Assembly (NCBI RefSeq): GCF_006152145.1
Contig: NZ_VDFV01000040.1
Coordinates: forward strand, 1 to 37,455
DNA: 37,455 nt
Source: Rubellimicrobium roseum
Lineage (GTDB): Bacteria; Pseudomonadota; Alphaproteobacteria; Rhodobacterales; Rhodobacteraceae
Direction of reading: 5' to 3'
Under the pieces are notes generated by a model. The model ran no database searches and had not been told where the DNA came from. It saw nothing but the letters and a program-made list of their open reading frames with translations. This document shows positions 26,520-34,590 of the stretch, piece by piece (the first letter of the stretch is position 1; each line of letters opens with the position of its first letter). Position numbers and translations under genes: made by a program.

Positions 26520-27242
26520 CTAGTTGTCCGCTACGCTGGCCTGCCGATAGAGGGCGTTGGCCCGCGTCAGGTGGTCCTGCATGGCGCGGGCCGCGCGCTC
26601 AGGATCGCCCGCGGCCACGGCCGCGACGATGGCCTCGTGCTCGTCAAGGGTGAGGCGTTCGAGGCCCGAGCTGTGAACCGCGCGGCTGTGGAAGCGTGCC
26701 ATCCAGTCGAAGACCGCCCGCACGACCGAGGACAGCACGACGTTGCCGCTGATCCCGGCCAAGGCCGCATGGAAGTCGCCGTCGCGGCGCATGAACTCCG
26801 CCGGGTCGTGCCGCGCGAGAAGCTGGCGTGCAAGGAGGTCGCGAAGGTGTTCGAGATCGGCGGAAGTCCTCATCTGGGCCGCGAGGCGCGCCGTTCCGGT
26901 TTCGATGACGATCCTCGCCTCCTTGAGTTGCGCGAGGATCGTGTCGTCGTGCGTGAGCACGTGGCGCATGGTCAGGGCGAGCTGCTCGGCCAGAAGGTCG
27001 AGCCGGGGCGCGGCGAGGCGCGGGCGGTCACCGTGGCGCACCACGATCAGGCCCAGGGAGGCGAGCTGCTGCATCGCCTCGCGGATCGCCGGGCGGCCCA
27101 CGCCGTAGCGGGCCATCAGCTCGCGCTCGGACGGAAGGGGATCGCCGGGTCGCAGGTCACCTTCGTTGATCTGGGCGAGGAGGCGCTCGCGCACCTCGTC
27201 GGAGAGCTTGCGGCGGCGGATGGGCTCGGCGTCCGGGGTCAT
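26520..27242 (-). CDS. GntR-family regulator, FadR/FCD subfamily
   Basis: This 240-residue regulator has an N-terminal winged helix-turn-helix (LPSERELMARYGVGRPAIREAM at about 36-57) and an all-helical FCD sensor domain. Family metal/ligand motifs are visible as DGDFHAALAGISGN and DEHEAIVAAVAAGDPERA. The ATG at 27242 has GGAG six bases upstream; an ATG at 27254 is the alternative. It lies between the two wings of the apiose locus, with a candidate operator upstream of itself and of each wing. It probably acts as a repressor released by a pathway intermediate such as an apionate-type sugar acid; the effector is inferred. Confidence 0.92.
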   Translation of the reverse strand: MTPDAEPIRRRKLSDEVRERLLAQINEGDLRPGDPLPSERELMARYGVGRPAIREAMQQLASLGLIVVRHGDRPRLAAPRLDLLAEQLALTMRHVLTHDDTILAQLKEARIVIETGTARLAAQMRTSADLEHLRDLLARQLLARHDPAEFMRRDGDFHAALAGISGNVVLSSVVRAVFDWMARFHSRAVHSSGLERLTLDEHEAIVAAVAAGDPERAARAMQDHLTRANALYRQASVADN

Positions 27243-27292
27243 GCTCGTCTCCATGCGCGGACCCTAGCCCAAGGTCGCGCTGAAAGCGAGCC

Positions 27293-27307
27293 ACTCATGA
27301 TACCAGC
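27293..27307. promoter_or_regulatory. GntR/FCD operator candidate upstream of gntR
   Basis: Read on the minus strand this is GCTGGTATCATGAGT, matching the other two sites at 12 or more of 15 positions. It is centred about 58 bases before the gntR start at 27242, consistent with autoregulation. Its centre is 61 bp from the apnO site, close to six helical turns, so cooperative binding across the divergent region is possible. Confidence 0.6.
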
Positions 27308-27353
27308 GAGCCAGGCCTGCGGCGCGGGATTGACCAGCGACCCTGCCGCTTCT

Positions 27354-27368
27354 ACTGGTATGACGAGT
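27354..27368. promoter_or_regulatory. GntR/FCD operator candidate upstream of apnO
   Basis: ACTGGTATGACGAGT is the best of the three sites. It forms a near-perfect dyad (ACTGGT, ATG, ACGAGT) and matches TNGT-N3-ACNA exactly in its core. It is centred 38 bases before the apnO start. A TTGACC hexamer at 27330-27335 could be the -35 element, which would place the operator over the -10 region. Confidence 0.65.
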
Positions 27369-27398
27369 TGTGGCGCGACGGCCATGAGGGAGGACAGC

Positions 27399-28235
27399 AT
27401 GACGAAGACGGTGGCCGTTCTGGGCGCGGGCGGGAAGATGGGGTTCCGCGTGACCCGCAAGATCCGCGACGCGGGCTACGACCTGCGCGCGGTGGAGATC
27501 GGCGAGGCCGGGATCGAGCGGCTGCGCGGCGCCGGGATCGAGGCGATGGACCGCGACGCGGCGCTGAAGGGCGCCGAGGCGGTGGTGCTGGCGATCCCGG
27601 ACTCGGCCATCGCGCAAGTGGCGCGAGAGATCGTACCGCAGCTCGACCAAGGCACGGTGGTCATCATCCTCGACGCGGCCGCGCCCTACGCGGGCGTGCT
27701 GCCCGAGCGGGCGGACATCACCTACTTCGTGGGGCATCCCTGCCACCCGCCGCTCTATGCCCACCACATCACCGACCCTGACCAGCGGGCTGACGTGCAC
27801 GGGGGCGTGGCGCCGCAGGCCATCGTCTGCGCGCTCATGCAGGGCCCGGAGGAACACTACGACGTGGGCCGCGCCATCTGCGAGGCGATGTGGTCGCCCA
27901 TCCTGCGCACCCACCGCGTGACGCTGGAGCAGCTCGCCATCCTGGAGCCAGGCCTGTCGGAGATGGTCGCCATGGCCTTCATCGACACCATGGTCGAGGC
28001 CATGGACGAATGCGTCGAGAAGTACGGCATCCCGCGCGAGGCGGCCTTCGACTTCCTGATCGGCCACATCAACGTCGAGACCTCCATGTGGTTCGGCTAT
28101 TCGCCCAAGGTGCCCTCGGATGCGGCGCTGCGGCTCATGCGCTTTGCCAAGGGCGTGGTGCTGCGGGACGACTGGCGCGTGGCGCTGAGCCCGGCCAAGG
28201 TCAAGGAAGCCTCCGAGCTGATCGCCCGGGGGTGA
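27399..28235 (+). CDS. apnO: NAD-binding dehydrogenase, candidate D-apionate oxidoisomerase
   Basis: This 278-residue protein has an N-terminal Rossmann fold (VLGAGGKMGFRV at 7-18) and a helical C-terminal domain of the 6-phosphogluconate-dehydrogenase-like type. It has distinctive stretches such as FVGHPCHPPLYAHH, EPGLSEMVAMAFIDTMVEAMDE and IGHINVETSMWFGYSP. In apiose catabolism ApnO oxidises and rearranges D-apionate to 3-oxo-isoapionate with NAD. GAGGGAGGA lies before the ATG. It starts the plus-strand wing, diverging from gntR, and is translationally coupled to the TIM-barrel gene (GTGA). The name rests on recall of the family and on the neighbours. Confidence 0.82.
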   Translation: MTKTVAVLGAGGKMGFRVTRKIRDAGYDLRAVEIGEAGIERLRGAGIEAMDRDAALKGAEAVVLAIPDSAIAQVAREIVPQLDQGTVVIILDAAAPYAGVLPERADITYFVGHPCHPPLYAHHITDPDQRADVHGGVAPQAIVCALMQGPEEHYDVGRAICEAMWSPILRTHRVTLEQLAILEPGLSEMVAMAFIDTMVEAMDECVEKYGIPREAAFDFLIGHINVETSMWFGYSPKVPSDAALRLMRFAKGVVLRDDWRVALSPAKVKEASELIARG

Positions 28236-29059
28236 CGCCGGCCGTCTCGACCGCCGCCTTCGACGGCCACTCGATGGAGGTGGCGCTCGATGAACTGGCC
28301 GAACTTGGCGTGGCCGCCGTCGAGCCCGCCTATATCCGGGGCTACACCGCCTTCGACGAGGACTCCTTTTCGGAGTCCGCCGCCGAGCGGCTGGGCCGGG
28401 CGCTGCGTGATCGCGGGCTGGGCGTCCGGGCGGTGTCGGCGCACATGGACCTGTCGGACGGGGATGCGGCGGCGATGCTCGCCCGGCGCATCGACTTCGC
28501 GGCGGGGCTCGGGGCGCGCATCCTCATCACCAACGCGGGGCCGGCGGTGGCGCGCGGGGTGATCCTCGATCGGCTGGCCGGGGCGGTGCCGCGGCTGGAG
28601 GTCGCCGGGATCGTGCTGGCGCTGGAGAATCCAGGGCATGGACGCGACGACCTGATCGGGCTGGGCGAGCAAGGGGCGGCGCTGGTCGCGGCGCTGGGCT
28701 CGGATCGGCTGCGGCTGAACGTCGACGTGGGCAATCTCTGCACCTATGCCGGAGGGCTGGAGCCCGGCCTTTCGGCCGCGCTGCCCGCCGCGGTTCACGC
28801 CCATCTCAAGGACTTCGCCGAGGACGGGCCCGACTGGCGCTTCGTGCCACTTGGTGAGGGAATGGTGGATTGGCGCGCGGTGGCCGGGGCCATGGGTCGG
28901 CTCGCGCCGGGCCTGCCGGTCGCGGTCGAGCTGCCGCTGCGGCTGCACCGTCCGGGCCGAGGCGATCCGGTGCGGATGGCCGAGCCGCTGCCGCTGCCGA
29001 CGATCCGCGAGGCGATCCGCCGGTCGCTGGACGTCTGGGCGGTCGCCAAGGGGGGCTGA
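28232..29059 (+). CDS. Xylose-isomerase-like TIM-barrel protein, candidate 3-oxo-isoapionate decarboxylase (OiaC) or sugar isomerase
   Basis: This 275-residue protein belongs to the AP endonuclease 2/xylose isomerase-like TIM-barrel superfamily. The usual metal-binding quartet can be placed at E132 (ALENPGHG), D165 (NVDVGN), H191 (HAHLKDF) and E233 (AVELPLR). The start is a GTG overlapping the apnO stop (28232-28235), so the two products are made together. OiaC of one apiose route is a protein of this fold that decarboxylates 3-oxo-isoapionate directly to L-erythrulose. The same superfamily also holds many isomerases and epimerases. Because an OiaK/RuBisCO-like route is also present, the assignment is uncertain. 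Confidence 0.7.
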   Translation: MTPAVSTAAFDGHSMEVALDELAELGVAAVEPAYIRGYTAFDEDSFSESAAERLGRALRDRGLGVRAVSAHMDLSDGDAAAMLARRIDFAAGLGARILITNAGPAVARGVILDRLAGAVPRLEVAGIVLALENPGHGRDDLIGLGEQGAALVAALGSDRLRLNVDVGNLCTYAGGLEPGLSAALPAAVHAHLKDFAEDGPDWRFVPLGEGMVDWRAVAGAMGRLAPGLPVAVELPLRLHRPGRGDPVRMAEPLPLPTIREAIRRSLDVWAVAKGG

Positions 29060-29068
29060 GCCGGATCG

Positions 29069-30895
29069 TCAGGCCGGCTGCGCGTCTCCGGTCAGGCGAA
29101 GCGTGGCATAGGCGGGGACCAAGAGGCCGGAGGCGGGGAGGTTAAAGGGCTCCCACCCCCTAGGGCCGGGCGCCAGCCGGGCGGCGGTGGCTATCCCTTC
29201 GGGTCGGGCGATCTCCACGGGCTCGGCGCTGGTATTCGCCAGAAGCACCGTGTGCGTTCCGTCCCGCTCCCAAGCGAGGCCGGCCAGCCCCGGCTCAGTG
29301 GGTGCGGGGCGAAGCCGGGCCCCCTCGGCGGCCGCCACCTCGGCCTGTATGAAGGCCAGCGGCAGGGGGGCTCCATCTTCGTCGCACAGGCCAGTGGGGC
29401 CGGTCGCGTGGAGCGGTGCCAAGGCCTCGGCCCAGGGCAGGGTGCCCGCCAGCGCGCCGACAAGATGCGCGGCGCCAAAAAGGGCGCGGTGGCGTGGGTC
29501 GCGCTCGGCGAGGCAGGTGCGGGTCGTCCCATCCGTCGGGGTCAGGCCGGGGCCGTAGGGGTTGACCGTCGGCGCGAGTGCGAGCGGGCCCGGCCAGAGG
29601 CCGACCCCCGGCACCAGCGCGGCGGCGCTGTCCATGATCGCGGGCAGGACGCGCAGCGTTTCCATGACCGAGACATCGTCGGCGGCATGGACAAGAGGCG
29701 TGACCCCGAAAAAGGCGAAATCGGCCGGAGGCGGCGGGTTGCGGTTGAACTCGGGGAAGAAGGCGGGGACGCCCGCCCCGATCCGCCCCCCGAAGCCCCG
29801 CCGCAGCGCAGCCAGCGTCGGATCGAGAGGCACCTCATCCTCGGGGAGGGTGCCCGAGGGGTGGGTCACGAGATCCCGCGCGGCGGCGACGAGCAGTTCG
29901 GTGACGGGGTGGCCCTCCATCGCTGTGAGACACGCCGCCGCCTCGGTTTCGGGGTGCCTCTGCGGAAAGATCGCCTCGACGGCGAGCGACATGCCCTCGC
30001 GCCCGGCCAGCGCGGCGGCGGCGGCCAGCCGCGCTGCGTCCGGCCGGTCCACCCGCATCCGCAGGATAAGCCCGCGCGCCAGGCCGGGCCGAGGCAGGCG
30101 ATCGGGGATGGGGCGGTCCTCGGCTAACCGGAGGTGCAGGGGCGGCACCGTGGTGCGCCCGGCTGGAACCGTGGCGGAGGCGGCGGCGGTCGCGGAGGGT
30201 CGGCCCGTCAGGCGCAGCGTCACCCGCTGGACCTCCTCCGTCCCCGCCGGGATCATGTAGGGGCGTGGCCAAGCCAAAGGACGGACATAGGTCTTGAAGG
30301 AGGCGTCGGACCAGTTGCGCTGGTCCTCCATCTCCCAGATGCCGCCGTCGAAGCGGACTTCGGCGGTGACGCCAGGCGCGGGCTCGTGCGCGAGCGACAC
30401 GATGTCGATGGCCGGCTGGTCCGGGCTGATCCGCCGGGGGAATGTGGTCTCCTCTGACCCGCCGTCGCCGTGGCCCACGCGCAGGGGCTGTCCCGCCACG
30501 TCGTCGCCATGCAGGACCACGAAGCCCGTGCGGTTGGTCAGGAAGTCCGTACCGGCCGTGGCGGTCGCCTCGAAGGCCAGCGTGCCATCGGCACGGCCCT
30601 CGATCCGGGCGCGGTAGGAGAGACGGCCGGCGGGAGAATCGGCTTGCGCGACATAATGTACGCTGAAGCCGTCGGCGTCCTCGTGCAGGCGTAAATCGGA
30701 GAGGGCCACGGGCAGCGTGCCCCAGGACGCGTCGCGCAGAAGGTAGGCGATCCCGCGCAGGACTTCGGTCCCATGCCAGCGCAGGTCGCGGAGCTGCCCG
30801 GCCTCCAGCACCGCCGACAGAGGGCCTGCGGAGAGACGGCGACGCTCGGCCGGGGGTTCCGGGGTCCCGAAAAGGTCGAGGGCGTCTGGCTGCAT
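29069..30895 (-). CDS. apnL: D-apionate lactonase candidate
   Basis: This 608-residue protein appears to have three parts: an N-terminal beta-rich domain (to about 230, with VHYVAQADSPAGRLSYRARI and FDGGIWEMEDQRNWSDASF), a TIM-barrel-like middle with catalytic-looking motifs (FFPEFNRNPP, TPLVHAADD, ETLRVLP), and a C-terminal beta domain. This matches the domain order of ApnL, which hydrolyses apionolactone to apionate, between ApsD and ApnO. The ATG at 30895 has GGAG six bases upstream; the frame is open 23 codons earlier. It is convergent with the TIM-barrel gene (nine-base gap) and must have its own promoter. There is no signal peptide, so it acts in the cytoplasm. Confidence 0.8.
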   Translation of the reverse strand: MQPDALDLFGTPEPPAERRRLSAGPLSAVLEAGQLRDLRWHGTEVLRGIAYLLRDASWGTLPVALSDLRLHEDADGFSVHYVAQADSPAGRLSYRARIEGRADGTLAFEATATAGTDFLTNRTGFVVLHGDDVAGQPLRVGHGDGGSEETTFPRRISPDQPAIDIVSLAHEPAPGVTAEVRFDGGIWEMEDQRNWSDASFKTYVRPLAWPRPYMIPAGTEEVQRVTLRLTGRPSATAAASATVPAGRTTVPPLHLRLAEDRPIPDRLPRPGLARGLILRMRVDRPDAARLAAAAALAGREGMSLAVEAIFPQRHPETEAAACLTAMEGHPVTELLVAAARDLVTHPSGTLPEDEVPLDPTLAALRRGFGGRIGAGVPAFFPEFNRNPPPPADFAFFGVTPLVHAADDVSVMETLRVLPAIMDSAAALVPGVGLWPGPLALAPTVNPYGPGLTPTDGTTRTCLAERDPRHRALFGAAHLVGALAGTLPWAEALAPLHATGPTGLCDEDGAPLPLAFIQAEVAAAEGARLRPAPTEPGLAGLAWERDGTHTVLLANTSAEPVEIARPEGIATAARLAPGPRGWEPFNLPASGLLVPAYATLRLTGDAQPA

Positions 30896-30919
30896 GGGGA
30901 CTCCGTGCTCTGGCGGCGA

Positions 30920-30933
30920 TGACCGATCTGTCA
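30920..30933. promoter_or_regulatory. Imperfect dyad upstream of the lactonase gene
   Basis: TGACCGATCTGTCA, a palindrome with 12 of 14 matching positions, lies 25 bases before the apnL start. It is not like the three TGGTAT sites of the locus. It may be a binding site for another regulator or chance. No TGGTAT-type operator was found between 30896 and 31031. Confidence 0.25.
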
Positions 30934-31031
30934 CCATCCTGCCGAGGACGGCCCTAGGAGTCATGCCGGCGCGTCAGGACGTGCCCCGAGCGTTGCACGA
31001 AGGCCCGTCGTGGCTTGTCCGGGACGACGTA

Positions 31032-31328
31032 TTAGGCCGCCAGACGCTGCGTGACGTCCACATAGACGCCCTCGTCCCGCATCTCGTCCAGCCAGCGATC
31101 AAAGCAGAACCCATCGATTCGGACATCGGCATAAAGGCGGGCGGCGAGCTCGGGCGAGACGAAGCCGCGATCCATGGCCCTCACGACATCGGTCAGGGCA
31201 CGGACCTGCGCCGACCGGCAGCCGGGGTTCCACGGGTTGATCGGTGTGCGGCGCAGGTGGTCGGCCAGGCGGGCCTCCAGATCCTCGATATGGGAGTCGT
31301 TGGTCGGGTTATGCAGGCGGAGAGGCAT
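31032..31328 (-). CDS. Small conserved-looking protein of unknown function
   Basis: The 98-residue product is hydrophilic and probably cytoplasmic, with features such as TPINPWNPGCRSAQVRALTDVV and IDGFCFDRWLDEMRDEG. Its composition looks like a genuine protein and its codon use fits the neighbours. I do not recognise a family. Two starts are possible: ATG 31328, used here, with AAGGA 13 bases upstream, or ATG 31364, which adds 12 residues. It follows the short TetR-like gene on the same strand by 94 bases and may be co-transcribed with it. Confidence 0.55.
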   Translation of the reverse strand: MPLRLHNPTNDSHIEDLEARLADHLRRTPINPWNPGCRSAQVRALTDVVRAMDRGFVSPELAARLYADVRIDGFCFDRWLDEMRDEGVYVDVTQRLAA

Positions 31329-31422
31329 GAGGGCAGCTTGTCCTTGCGTCAAAGGCCGTCCCATAGCTTCGTCTGGATAGGTCAGCAAAGCTGACAGGGT
31401 GCCGCAGGTCCCGCGACGCCGC

Positions 31423-31875
31423 CTACCCGAAACCCCGAGCCACAAGCCGGGCCACCTGATGGGAGAGGCGCGCGTCGATCTCGGCCCATCGGCCTCCGTC
31501 GATGGGATGGAATCTCGCGACGAAGAGCGCCGCAGCCGACCGCCGCATTTCCTTGGCCCGGTACCCGAGCCAGTGGTCACAGTATCTGCAGGTGAGCGAA
31601 TGGAGGGTGGTCGCGGGGTCGCGCATAGGATCAACGACGATCGCACAGCCCGCGGCGCGGGCCTCCTCTTCCAAAGCGACGGCGGTCATCAGCAGGTCGC
31701 CCTTGGTGCCGACGTCATTGTGGATCGTCGCGAGCGACACGGCGGCGCCCTCGGCCACCTCGTCCTTGCGGACCGCATGGAAGCCGTCGCGGAGGGCTTG
31801 TGTCAGGGCCGCCGACAGGATGCCTCCTCCACAAGCGAGCCTTTTGGAATTGACTTCAAATCTGAGCCATCTCAA
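31423..31875 (-). CDS. Short TetR-like regulator
   Basis: The N-terminal part matches the TetR helix-turn-helix domain: ILSAALTQALRDGFHAVRKDEVAEGAAVSLATIHNDV, then GTKGDLL, about residues 19-62. The protein is only 150 residues, whereas TetR regulators usually have 190-210, so the ligand domain is truncated or unusually small. The start is a TTG at 31875 without a clear ribosome binding site. Starting later would cut into the first helix, and the GGAGGAGG inside the frame lies too far in. It diverges from the importer operon beginning at 31932, 56 bases away, and probably regulates it if still functional. It could also be a decaying gene. Confidence 0.6.
   Translation of the reverse strand: MRWLRFEVNSKRLACGGGILSAALTQALRDGFHAVRKDEVAEGAAVSLATIHNDVGTKGDLLMTAVALEEEARAAGCAIVVDPMRDPATTLHSLTCRYCDHWLGYRAKEMRRSAAALFVARFHPIDGGRWAEIDARLSHQVARLVARGFG
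31863..31874. promoter_or_regulatory. Small dyad at the start of the TetR-like gene
   Basis: TGAG-CCAT-CTCA is a perfect 4-bp-arm dyad next to the TetR-like start, and TTGACT lies just upstream at about 31853 on the plus strand as a possible -35 element for the importer operon. TetR proteins often bind such dyads between divergent genes. The arms are short, so chance is a real alternative. Confidence 0.25.
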
Positions 31876-31931
31876 CCATCGCGGTCAGACGAGTGACCGC
31901 TGCCGTGCGGGACCATAAGGGGAGATCGACG

Positions 31932-32984
31932 ATGACGCCTTGGAGCCGTGCCTGCCTGTCCGCCGCCGCAGTGGCGGCGTTGCCCGGGGCGGCGCTCGCG
32001 CAGGAGCTCAATGCGCTCGTCTGGTGCGACCACGCGGACCCCGCATTGGTCGAGCCTTTCGAGCAGGCCCATGGTGTCCGGGTCAACCTGCGGGAGTACG
32101 AAGGTTCGGGGGCGGCGCTGGCGACGCTGGAACAGTCGCAGCCGGGCGACTGGGACGTGCTGGTGATCGACGCCATCGACGTTCCGCGCGTGGTGGAGGC
32201 GGGGCTCATGGCCGAGCTGCCCGTCGACCAGTTGCCCACCGCGGATTTCTTCCCGCAGGTGCTGATGGAGGCGAGCACCACGCGCGACGGCAAGGTCTAC
32301 GCCGTGACCGAGAAGTTCGGCTACAACACGATTTCCTTCAACTCGGCCGAGGTGGATGCCGAGGACATGCAGAGCCTCGGCACGATCCTGACCGACGAAT
32401 ACGCGGGCCGGATCGCCATCTACGATTATTACCTGCCGGTCATGGGGCTCGCGGCGGTGAGCCTGGGGATGCAGACGGCCGATCTGGCTGCGGACGACCT
32501 GCCGGCGCTGCGCGAGATGCTCTTTGCCATGAAGGAGCGGGCCGCCACGGTGGGCGAGGTGGTGGCGAGCCAGACGGCTCTGGCCACGGGCGAGGTCGAC
32601 ATCGTCATCGGCGGGGGCGAGTTCCTGACGGCGGTTCTGGCCGCCGAGCAGCCGGAGATGACCTGGACGATCCCCGACCAGGGCGCGGTGCTCTGGGCGC
32701 AGAGCATCGGCGTTCTGGAGGGGAGCCAGAACAAGGATCTTGCGCTGGAGTTCGTGAAGTACATCGTCAGCCCCGAAGGGCAGGCGAGACTGGCGACCTC
32801 CTCCTGCTACTGGGGGATGCCGGCGAACCGGATGGCAGGCGAACACCTGACCGACGAGCAGAAGGCCGTCCTTCGCTGGGACGAGCAGGAGCAATACCTA
32901 TCGCGCGCCCAGCTCTATCCGGCGCCGGACGCCGATCTGGACACGCAGATGCAGGACCTGTGGCTCGAGATGCTCCAGCGATGA
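31932..32984 (+). CDS. PotD/PotF-like ABC importer solute-binding protein
   Basis: This 350-residue periplasmic binding protein has a Sec signal peptide ending ALPGAALA-QE (about residue 23). It belongs to the spermidine/putrescine/Fe-type family (SBP_bac_8/PotD-like), with WDVLVIDAIDVPRVVEAGLM, EKFGYNTISFNS and LALEFVKYIVSPEGQARL as family-like stretches. Two cysteines (WCDHAD and SSCYWG) are present. GGGGAG precedes the ATG at 31932. It heads a five-gene operon with ATGA overlaps. The ligand could be a polyamine, but many proteins of this family bind other small organic molecules. Confidence 0.88.
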   Translation: MTPWSRACLSAAAVAALPGAALAQELNALVWCDHADPALVEPFEQAHGVRVNLREYEGSGAALATLEQSQPGDWDVLVIDAIDVPRVVEAGLMAELPVDQLPTADFFPQVLMEASTTRDGKVYAVTEKFGYNTISFNSAEVDAEDMQSLGTILTDEYAGRIAIYDYYLPVMGLAAVSLGMQTADLAADDLPALREMLFAMKERAATVGEVVASQTALATGEVDIVIGGGEFLTAVLAAEQPEMTWTIPDQGAVLWAQSIGVLEGSQNKDLALEFVKYIVSPEGQARLATSSCYWGMPANRMAGEHLTDEQKAVLRWDEQEQYLSRAQLYPAPDADLDTQMQDLWLEMLQR

Positions 32985-33820
32985 GCGAGGGCGCAAGGGG
33001 CTGGGGCTTCGTGGCCCCGGCCCTGCTCTGGACGGTGGCCTTCTTCCTCGTGCCCTTGGGTGTGATGGCGGCCATGAGCTTCGCGCGGCTCGACGGGCGC
33101 GAGCTGGTCTGGGGTCTCGACTGGGGCAACTATGCCAAGCTGGCCGAGCCCGCTATCGGGCAGGCGGTGCGGGTCTCGCTGGAGATCACGCTGACGGTCA
33201 CGGCGGTTTCGGTGCTGCTGGCCTATCCACTGGCGGCGATCCTGGCCTTCCAGGTGCCCCCGCGCTGGCAGAGGCTCGCGCTCCTGCTCGCGCTGCTGCC
33301 GTTCTGGACCTCCTACGTGGTTCGGTCCTACGCTTGGCTTCTCGTGCTGTCCAAGCAGGGCGTCGTGAACAAGGCGCTCATGGGGCTGGGTCTGGTCACA
33401 GAGCCGCTGACGCTGGCGAATACCCGTTTCGCCACGGTGACGGGTTTCGTCCACTTCTTCACGATGCTGCTGACGCTGACGATCTACGCGAACCTCGTGC
33501 AGCTTCCCCGCAATTACGCGCGGGCGGCGCAGGATCTGGGCGCGAGCGGCTGGCAGACCTTCCGCCACGTGATCCTGCCGCTCACCCTGCCCGGAATCGT
33601 GACGGGAGCGTTCCTGTCCTTCGTCCTGTGCATCGGCGACTATATTACGCCGCAGATCCTGGGCGGCAACAACGAGTTGGCGCTGCCACAGGTCATCATG
33701 GTGCAGCTCGGGCGTCGGGCGGACTTTCCACTGGCCTCGGCTCTGTCGGTAGTGCTGATGGGGCTGGTGACGGTGGCCTATCTCCTGTCGTCGCGCTGGC
33801 TGAGGCTCGACCGCACATGA
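32981..33820 (+). CDS. PotB/PotH-like ABC importer permease
   Basis: This 279-residue inner-membrane protein has about six membrane segments. It has the polyamine-permease hallmark PFWTSYVVRSYAWLLVL near 103-119 and the EAA loop reads ARAAQDLGASGWQTFRHVILPL. The end (DYITPQILGG) also fits the PotB branch. The ATG overlaps the binding-protein stop (32981-32984). Confidence 0.92.
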   Translation: MSEGARGWGFVAPALLWTVAFFLVPLGVMAAMSFARLDGRELVWGLDWGNYAKLAEPAIGQAVRVSLEITLTVTAVSVLLAYPLAAILAFQVPPRWQRLALLLALLPFWTSYVVRSYAWLLVLSKQGVVNKALMGLGLVTEPLTLANTRFATVTGFVHFFTMLLTLTIYANLVQLPRNYARAAQDLGASGWQTFRHVILPLTLPGIVTGAFLSFVLCIGDYITPQILGGNNELALPQVIMVQLGRRADFPLASALSVVLMGLVTVAYLLSSRWLRLDRT

Positions 33821-34590
33821 TGCGCTGGCTCGGATGGCTGTATCTGCTGACGGCCTATGGCTTCATCCTTCTGCCCGTGGCGGTGCTTGTGCTGTTCTCG
33901 CTCCAGGACGGGCGGTTGCCGGTGCCGCCGTTCCAAGGAGTCTCCTTCCGATGGTACGCCGATGTCTTGGGCGACCGCGACCTGATGGCAGCGTTGGGGA
34001 ACTCGGCCCTGGTTGCCGTTGGCTCCTCGGCTCTGGCCTGCGCGCTGGGGTTTCTCGCGGCCTACGGGCTTGCCCGTCACGTGCTGCCGGGGGCGGCGCT
34101 GGTACGGGCACTGCTGGTCCTGCCGCTCGCGGTCAGCACGCTGATTGTGGGCCTAGGGCTGCTGATCGGGCTCAACCGGCTGGGCATCGGACTGTCGCTC
34201 TGGACAGCCGGGATCGGGCACGTGGTCATCAACCTGCCGCTCTGCTTTGCCATCCTTTATTCCGCCATGGGCGACCAGCAGCGGAACGCCGAGCGCGCGG
34301 CCCGCGACCTGGGCGCGAACCAGGCGCAGGTCCTTTGGCTCGTGACCGTACCGATGCTGCGACCGGCGCTGCTTGCGGCCTTCTTCCTGTCTGTGACGCT
34401 GTCCTGGGACGAGTTCATCATCGGTTTCCTTCTCACCCGCTTCGACGTGACCCTGCCTGTGGAAATCTGGAACCTCCTGCGGTCCGGCCTTTCGCCGCGC
34501 CTCAACGCCATCGGAAGCCTCGTCTTCCTTGCCTCCGTTGCTGTCGTGGTCGCGCTGGAGATCCTCGTGCTGGCGAGGCGGCGGGCATGA
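33817..34590 (+). CDS. PotC/PotI-like ABC importer permease
   Basis: This 257-residue permease forms the second half of the channel and has about six membrane segments. The EAA loop is ERAARDLGANQAQVLWLVTVP, and SWDEFIIGFLLT with LPVEIWNLLRSGLSP is typical of the PotC branch. The start is the first of two adjacent ATG codons, overlapping the previous stop by ATGA (33817-33820). Confidence 0.92.
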   Translation: MMRWLGWLYLLTAYGFILLPVAVLVLFSLQDGRLPVPPFQGVSFRWYADVLGDRDLMAALGNSALVAVGSSALACALGFLAAYGLARHVLPGAALVRALLVLPLAVSTLIVGLGLLIGLNRLGIGLSLWTAGIGHVVINLPLCFAILYSAMGDQQRNAERAARDLGANQAQVLWLVTVPMLRPALLAAFFLSVTLSWDEFIIGFLLTRFDVTLPVEIWNLLRSGLSPRLNAIGSLVFLASVAVVVALEILVLARRRA

